This document shows positions 21,251 through 24,023 of a DNA stretch of 24,023 bases, piece by piece. Source of the stretch: an uncultured Eubacteriales bacterium (GTDB lineage Bacteria; Bacillota; Clostridia; Christensenellales; CAG-138). The translations under genes were made by a program, and so were the position numbers. Position 1 is the first letter of the stretch; each line of letters starts with the position of its first letter. Where the stretch lies: NCBI GenBank assembly GCA_900546845.1, contig UREK01000029.1, forward strand, positions 1 to 24,023. Reading direction: 5' to 3'. The notes beneath the pieces were generated by a model, which was given only the letters and a program-made list of their open reading frames with translations, ran no database searches and was not told the DNA's origin.

Positions 21251-21949
21251 TTATTCTCCATAGAAATTCGGCCGCCGCGCATAGCGGAACACATCCCCCG
21301 CGCGGGTCACGACCACATTGTCAAACCCAGCCGCGCAGTGCGCAAACACGGGTTTTCCTTCCTCATCGAAGCCCACGCAGACGCCGATATGGTTACCCTT
21401 GTTGGTAGGATATGCGTTTTGGAACACAAAATCCCCCACGCGCAGATCCTTCCAGGCGATTTCCTTCGTCCTGTCCCACTGGGTCCACGTCCCCATGCCG
21501 ACCTGCTCCTCTACCTCGGCGGCGCTGAGCCCCCGCTGGATGAAGCACCAGGCGACGAACCCGGAGCAATCGAGCCCATAGGGCTTCAATGTGCCCGTGC
21601 TTTCGCTGCCCGCGCTCGTGACCTCCGTCATTTCGCCCCAGCGCGGGTCCTCACCCACGGCGCTGCTTTTGCCGCCCCAGAAGTAGTGTACCTTGCCCAC
21701 AAGGCGCACAGCGTCCCGCGCCACCGCGAGGCGCGTTTCATCCGCCTCCGCTTCCTGGCCGCGCAGCAGCGCATAGTCGATCTCCTCCGCCGTAAGCGGG
21801 ACGTATTCCGCGCGCTTCACCGCCTGCTCGATCGCCTGCGCGCCAAAGTACAGGCAAGCGACCGCCGCGGCCGCAAGCAGAATCATCAGGATGCGGCGCG
21901 CGCGCGGGGTGAGCCGCATCTTTTTTCTCGTAACCGGTTTCGTGTTCAT
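21251..21949 (-). CDS. NlpC/P60 (C40)-like cell-wall hydrolase
   Basis: 232 residues. A basic N-terminus and one membrane segment (about 19-36) anchor the protein; the catalytic domain has YGLDCSGFVAWC (Cys128) and NHIGVCVG (His187) with a third polar position near His204, as in NlpC/P60 cysteine peptidases that cut peptidoglycan stem peptides. Between them lies an extended insertion (about 92-124). No Shine-Dalgarno precedes the ATG at 21949; a possible -10 box lies 7 bases ahead, so the message may be leaderless. Met11 is an alternative start. The GIN-domain lipoprotein gene follows. Confidence 0.85.
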   Translation of the reverse strand: MNTKPVTRKKMRLTPRARRILMILLAAAAVACLYFGAQAIEQAVKRAEYVPLTAEEIDYALLRGQEAEADETRLAVARDAVRLVGKVHYFWGGKSSAVGEDPRWGEMTEVTSAGSESTGTLKPYGLDCSGFVAWCFIQRGLSAAEVEEQVGMGTWTQWDRTKEIAWKDLRVGDFVFQNAYPTNKGNHIGVCVGFDEEGKPVFAHCAAGFDNVVVTRAGDVFRYARRPNFYGE

Positions 21950-21956
21950 ACTATGT

Positions 21957-21985
21957 ATGGTAAAGCATTTCGCCGCCCATTACAA
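21957..21985 (-). promoter_or_regulatory. Possible promoter abutting the NlpC/P60-like start
   Basis: On the minus strand TTGTAA (21985-21980), 17-base spacer, TACCAT (21962-21957). Expected start is at 21950, one base before the ATG. The -10 matches only 4 of 6, so this is tentative. Confidence 0.4.
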
Positions 21986-21992
21986 GGCGGCG
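21969..21992. other. Hairpin between the YhaM-like and NlpC/P60-like genes
   Basis: TTCGCCGCC and GGCGGCGAA form a 9-bp stem around CATTACA. On the minus strand it is preceded, not followed, by a T-run, so it is not a standard terminator for the YhaM-like gene. It overlaps the possible promoter at 21957-21985. Confidence 0.45.
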
Positions 21993-22027
21993 AAGATTAA
22001 AAAAAGATGAATTTGTTCTAATTTGCC

Positions 22028-23002
22028 TCATTCATGCCCATGTTTGTAAAGCTGGCGGTTGTCGAGCGCCCATTGCCGGTCGGAGAAGCCGCCCACCGGC
22101 ACCGCCGCAAGCGCGTCGAACATTTCAAAGAGCTTGGAATCCATCACGTCAATCTGGCTCACGAGCTCCGCCTCCGGGAACATCGGCGGGCGCGGCGAGC
22201 CGAATTCCGGCACGCCGTGGTGTGCGAGCAGCATGTGCTGCAGCAGCATGGTGGTATGCTCATTGGTCATGAGTTCCGCCGCCGCGCGCTCCACCATCGC
22301 CATGCCCATGTTGATGTGGCCGAGCAGCTGCCCCTTCTGGCTGTACGCACTCGCAAGGCCGATGCCGCCCACGGTCAGCTCCTGCGTCTTGGCAACATCG
22401 TGCAGAATGATGCCCGCGTACACAAGCTCCGTGGAAAGCGAAGGATACAGCGGCTTATACACGGCGCAGACCGCCCTCGCCGCCTTGAGCATGGTCGTCG
22501 TGTGGTACAAAAGGCCGCCGCGCATGGCGTGGTGCAGCTTGAGCGCGGCCGGATAGCGCAGGATCGCCGCCTTGTTCTCGCGCAGAATGTATTGCGTCAG
22601 CATGCGCAGATCCTCGTCCTCAAAGCCCTCCGCGCATTGGTACAGCTCGTCGAACATCGCCTCCGGCGCGAAGGGCGCGCAGGGCACAAGCTCCGCCATG
22701 TCCACCGCCTCATCCGCCTTCACGTTGCGGATGCGGTCGATCTTGAGCTGCTCCTCGTCCTTCCAGAGGTTGATCGTCGCGCGCACCTTAATGACGGTGT
22801 CCGCATCGTAAGTGCCGTGCTGCTCGGGCGCATAGTCCCAGAGTTTGGCGGCGCATTCGCCGCCCGCGTCCGCAAGGACGAAATCGAGGTAGCTGCTGCC
22901 CTTGACGTTGCTCTTTTGCGCAACGCTTTTGACGATGCAGTAGCCCTCCACTTGGTTCGTTGCGGCGTTGTGAATTTTGGAAAGCAGGTTCATTCTGCCC
23001 AT
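22028..23002 (-). CDS. yhaM: 3'-5' exoribonuclease YhaM family (OB-fold plus HD domain)
   Basis: 324 residues, close to the 314 of Bacillus YhaM. An N-terminal OB-fold nucleic-acid-binding domain (about 17-95, with GSSYLDFVLADAGGE) is followed by an HD phosphohydrolase domain: HH at 157-158, LLYHTT with His167, ILHDVAKT with the HD pair at 201-202, then GHINMG and LLAHHG. YhaM trims RNA and single-stranded DNA from the 3' end with Mn2+ in Bacillus. The start at 23002 is 7 bases after GGAGG; Met4 is possible. It has its own promoter. Confidence 0.9.
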   Translation of the reverse strand: MGRMNLLSKIHNAATNQVEGYCIVKSVAQKSNVKGSSYLDFVLADAGGECAAKLWDYAPEQHGTYDADTVIKVRATINLWKDEEQLKIDRIRNVKADEAVDMAELVPCAPFAPEAMFDELYQCAEGFEDEDLRMLTQYILRENKAAILRYPAALKLHHAMRGGLLYHTTTMLKAARAVCAVYKPLYPSLSTELVYAGIILHDVAKTQELTVGGIGLASAYSQKGQLLGHINMGMAMVERAAAELMTNEHTTMLLQHMLLAHHGVPEFGSPRPPMFPEAELVSQIDVMDSKLFEMFDALAAVPVGGFSDRQWALDNRQLYKHGHE

Positions 23003-23058
23003 AGGGTTCCTCCGTAAGCATGCTGTGCGCTTGCTGGTTTGATTTTGTTGATTTTATT

Positions 23059-23088
23059 ATTATAGCAGATGCGCGGGGCGCGCGCCAA
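23059..23088 (-). promoter_or_regulatory. Promoter of the YhaM-like gene
   Basis: On the minus strand TTGGCG (23088-23083), 18-base spacer, perfect TATAAT (23064-23059). A leader of about 50 bases ends in CGGAGGAACC before the ATG. Confidence 0.65.
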
Positions 23089-23122
23089 GGAGAATTCCGG
23101 TTCTTTGGCGGCGCGCCGGCGG

Positions 23123-23362
23123 TCACGGCAGATCCGAAAAGAAATCCGCATATTCCACGCCGAAGATCCGGCGCAGCGTCATAAGCTCGCTGATGCGGAT
23201 GCTGTACGTCCCCAGTTCAATTTGGGAATACGCGCTTCTCGATAGCGCGCATCCGCTTACCTGCATCTGCGCGACGACCTGCTCCTGCGTCAACCCGGCC
23301 GCGTTGCGGAGCCGCCGGATCGTCGCCCCGATCGAAATATCCTGCTTGATTTTCTGCGCCAT
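23123..23362 (-). CDS. XRE-family transcriptional regulator
   Basis: 79 residues, essentially a single Cro/C1-type helix-turn-helix (about 10-68) with LTQEQVVAQMQVSGCALSRS as core. It carries a short insertion in the turn (SGCA) compared with typical domains, and ends at FFSDLP. Preceded by AAGGACGG. It is divergent from the gene at 23490, with about 127 bases between start codons, which suggests that it regulates that gene and itself. Confidence 0.88.
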   Translation of the reverse strand: MAQKIKQDISIGATIRRLRNAAGLTQEQVVAQMQVSGCALSRSAYSQIELGTYSIRISELMTLRRIFGVEYADFFSDLP

Positions 23363-23404
23363 AGCGTTTTCCCGTCCTTGCTATAAATTCATTGCATTTC
23401 TTCC

Positions 23405-23433
23405 TTTACAATAGCAGGAAAATCGAATATAAT
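23405..23433 (+). promoter_or_regulatory. Promoter of the 23490 gene
   Basis: TTTACA (23405-23410), 17-base spacer, perfect TATAAT (23428-23433); start near 23440. Confidence 0.7.
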
Positions 23434-23452
23434 TGCAACTTATTTATTGCAA
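23433..23452. promoter_or_regulatory. Pair of TTGCAA sites, possible XRE operator
   Basis: The palindromic hexamer TTGCAA occurs at 23433-23438 and 23447-23452, overlapping the end of the -10 box and the predicted start. Their 14-base spacing puts them slightly more than one helical turn apart. A related TTGCAT lies at 23392-23397. They are plausible repressor sites for the divergent XRE protein. Confidence 0.35.
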
Positions 23453-23489
23453 AACAGGGCGGCAATACAACAATGCATTGAGGTGTTTT

Positions 23490-23831
23490 ATGTTGCGTGT
23501 AAAAATTCTAAGGCATCTGGAAGAAAACATAAACGTACTGCAAAAAATGGAATATCTGCTGAAGTGGGGCGGTGAATTATGCTATCAGGATCTAATGATG
23601 GACATTGGCATCGACGCTTTTCGCGGATATGAGTACTTTCTTGCCATCTTGCTGCTTATAGCAAATGATCCGGCAATCGGGCGAACAAAAGACCGATTAT
23701 TTTTGCAATGGTTTCGTGAAGAAATTGAAGCAAGCGGGGCAAGTCAAGCCATTGATCGGATCACGCAAATCATGAAAGAAGATCACGGTCAACTTATGGC
23801 ACAACAGAATTTAGCGCAGCGGCCCCGGTAA
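23490..23831 (+). CDS. Hypothetical protein, 113 residues
   Basis: I do not recognise this gene. It is predicted to be soluble and mostly helical, with a hydrophobic stretch YFLAILLLIANDPAIG (about 48-63) that is too short and mixed to be a confident membrane span, and a charged C-terminal part (QAIDRITQIMKEDHGQ). The ATG at 23490 has a GAGGTG ribosome site; a TTG-started longer form would begin inside the -10 box and is unlikely. Base composition is lower in GC than most of the window. The divergent XRE regulator, the strong promoter and the TTGCAA pair suggest that the gene is tightly controlled, as in small mobile or toxin-like modules, but nothing in the sequence proves that. Confidence 0.65.
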   Translation: MLRVKILRHLEENINVLQKMEYLLKWGGELCYQDLMMDIGIDAFRGYEYFLAILLLIANDPAIGRTKDRLFLQWFREEIEASGASQAIDRITQIMKEDHGQLMAQQNLAQRPR

Positions 23832-23856
23832 CAAAGCCGTTCGCTGTATTCCTTAT

Positions 23857-24023
23857 GCCAAAAGCCCCTCCGGGATCGTGAAGGGCCGCCCTCGGAGGGC
23901 GGCCCTTCACGCTGTCGATAAAGTGGAATATTCCACTTTATCGATGTTTGCACGTCGTGCTTGCGCCGATGGCGCGGCCAGCGCTCCGTGTAAAGAAAGC
24001 CTTGCGCCGCAAGGCTTTTCGCT
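23857..24023 (+). repeat. Family A repeat, copy A3 (runs off the window)
   Basis: Left end motif GCCAAAAGCC (23857-23866; 9 of 10 with the A2 form), a perfect 14-bp hairpin (23878-23891 with 23897-23910, loop TCGGA), a 26-bp palindrome (23917-23942), a GCGCC-type hairpin and the AAGCCTTGCG hairpin, ending in GGCTTTTCGCT at the window edge. The first hairpin shares no sequence with those of A1 and A2. The palindrome differs from A1/A2 by paired changes that keep it perfect. Confidence 0.85.

Overview
The window looks like a chromosomal segment of a GC-rich, endospore-forming member of the Clostridia (an Oscillospirales- or Christensenellales-like gut Firmicute is my guess). The grounds are a forespore/germination cluster (spoIIR, sleB, ypeB), an MEP-pathway isoprenoid gene (ispE), a YhaM-type nuclease, an ECF-transporter S component, strong AGGAGG ribosome binding sites and sigma-A-like promoters. 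There are 26 protein genes that I can support. I see no rRNA, tRNA, CRISPR array or transposase gene.

Layout. 1-1000: an AT-rich two-gene cassette (XRE regulator plus DUF3796 membrane protein) set in GC-rich DNA and flanked by repeats. 1035-2700: DUF3842 gene, then an ECF S component with its own promoter and a leader that can fold either into an intrinsic terminator or into a competing stem, with repeats on both sides. 2708-4030 (minus): metallo-beta-lactamase-fold hydrolase and an unassigned protein upstream of it. 4243-6896 (minus): spoIIR-sleB-ypeB. 6986-10124 (plus): ispE, murC and an AAA ATPase. 10239-12491 (minus): aconitase-superfamily hydratase. 12712-14103: PIG-V-like membrane glycosyltransferase. 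14104-14708: a cluster of repeat fragments. 14709-16721: isochorismatase-fold hydrolase, nucleotidyltransferase, GNAT acetyltransferase operon. 16895-18304: FAD-dependent dehydrogenase. 18632-20395: ferredoxin-like protein and TIGR04076 protein, divergent from a Crp/Fnr regulator. 20449-23002 (minus): GIN-domain lipoprotein, NlpC/P60-like hydrolase and YhaM-like nuclease. 23123-23831: XRE regulator divergent from an unknown small protein. The window ends inside a repeat.

Nothing here is a clear multi-gene defence or biosynthetic island; most genes are housekeeping. The most interesting material is non-coding. (1) A repeat family (A, three copies) is built of consecutive hairpins whose stems are kept while their sequences change. 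(2) A second repeat family (B) with imperfect terminal inverted repeats also has end hairpins that covary. (3) A shared roughly 45-nt block precedes a hairpin between two convergent gene pairs. (4) The leader of the ECF gene has a riboswitch-like mutually exclusive fold that I cannot match to a known class. (5) Three genes (ispE, the PIG-V-like gene and the NlpC/P60-like gene) have a -10 box so close to the ATG, with no Shine-Dalgarno, that their mRNAs may be leaderless.

Functional threads: spore formation and germination (spoIIR, sleB, ypeB), cell-envelope synthesis (murC, ispE for undecaprenyl precursors, PIG-V-like transferase, NlpC/P60), redox sensing (Crp/Fnr with ferredoxin-like partner) and vitamin or cofactor uptake (ECF S component).
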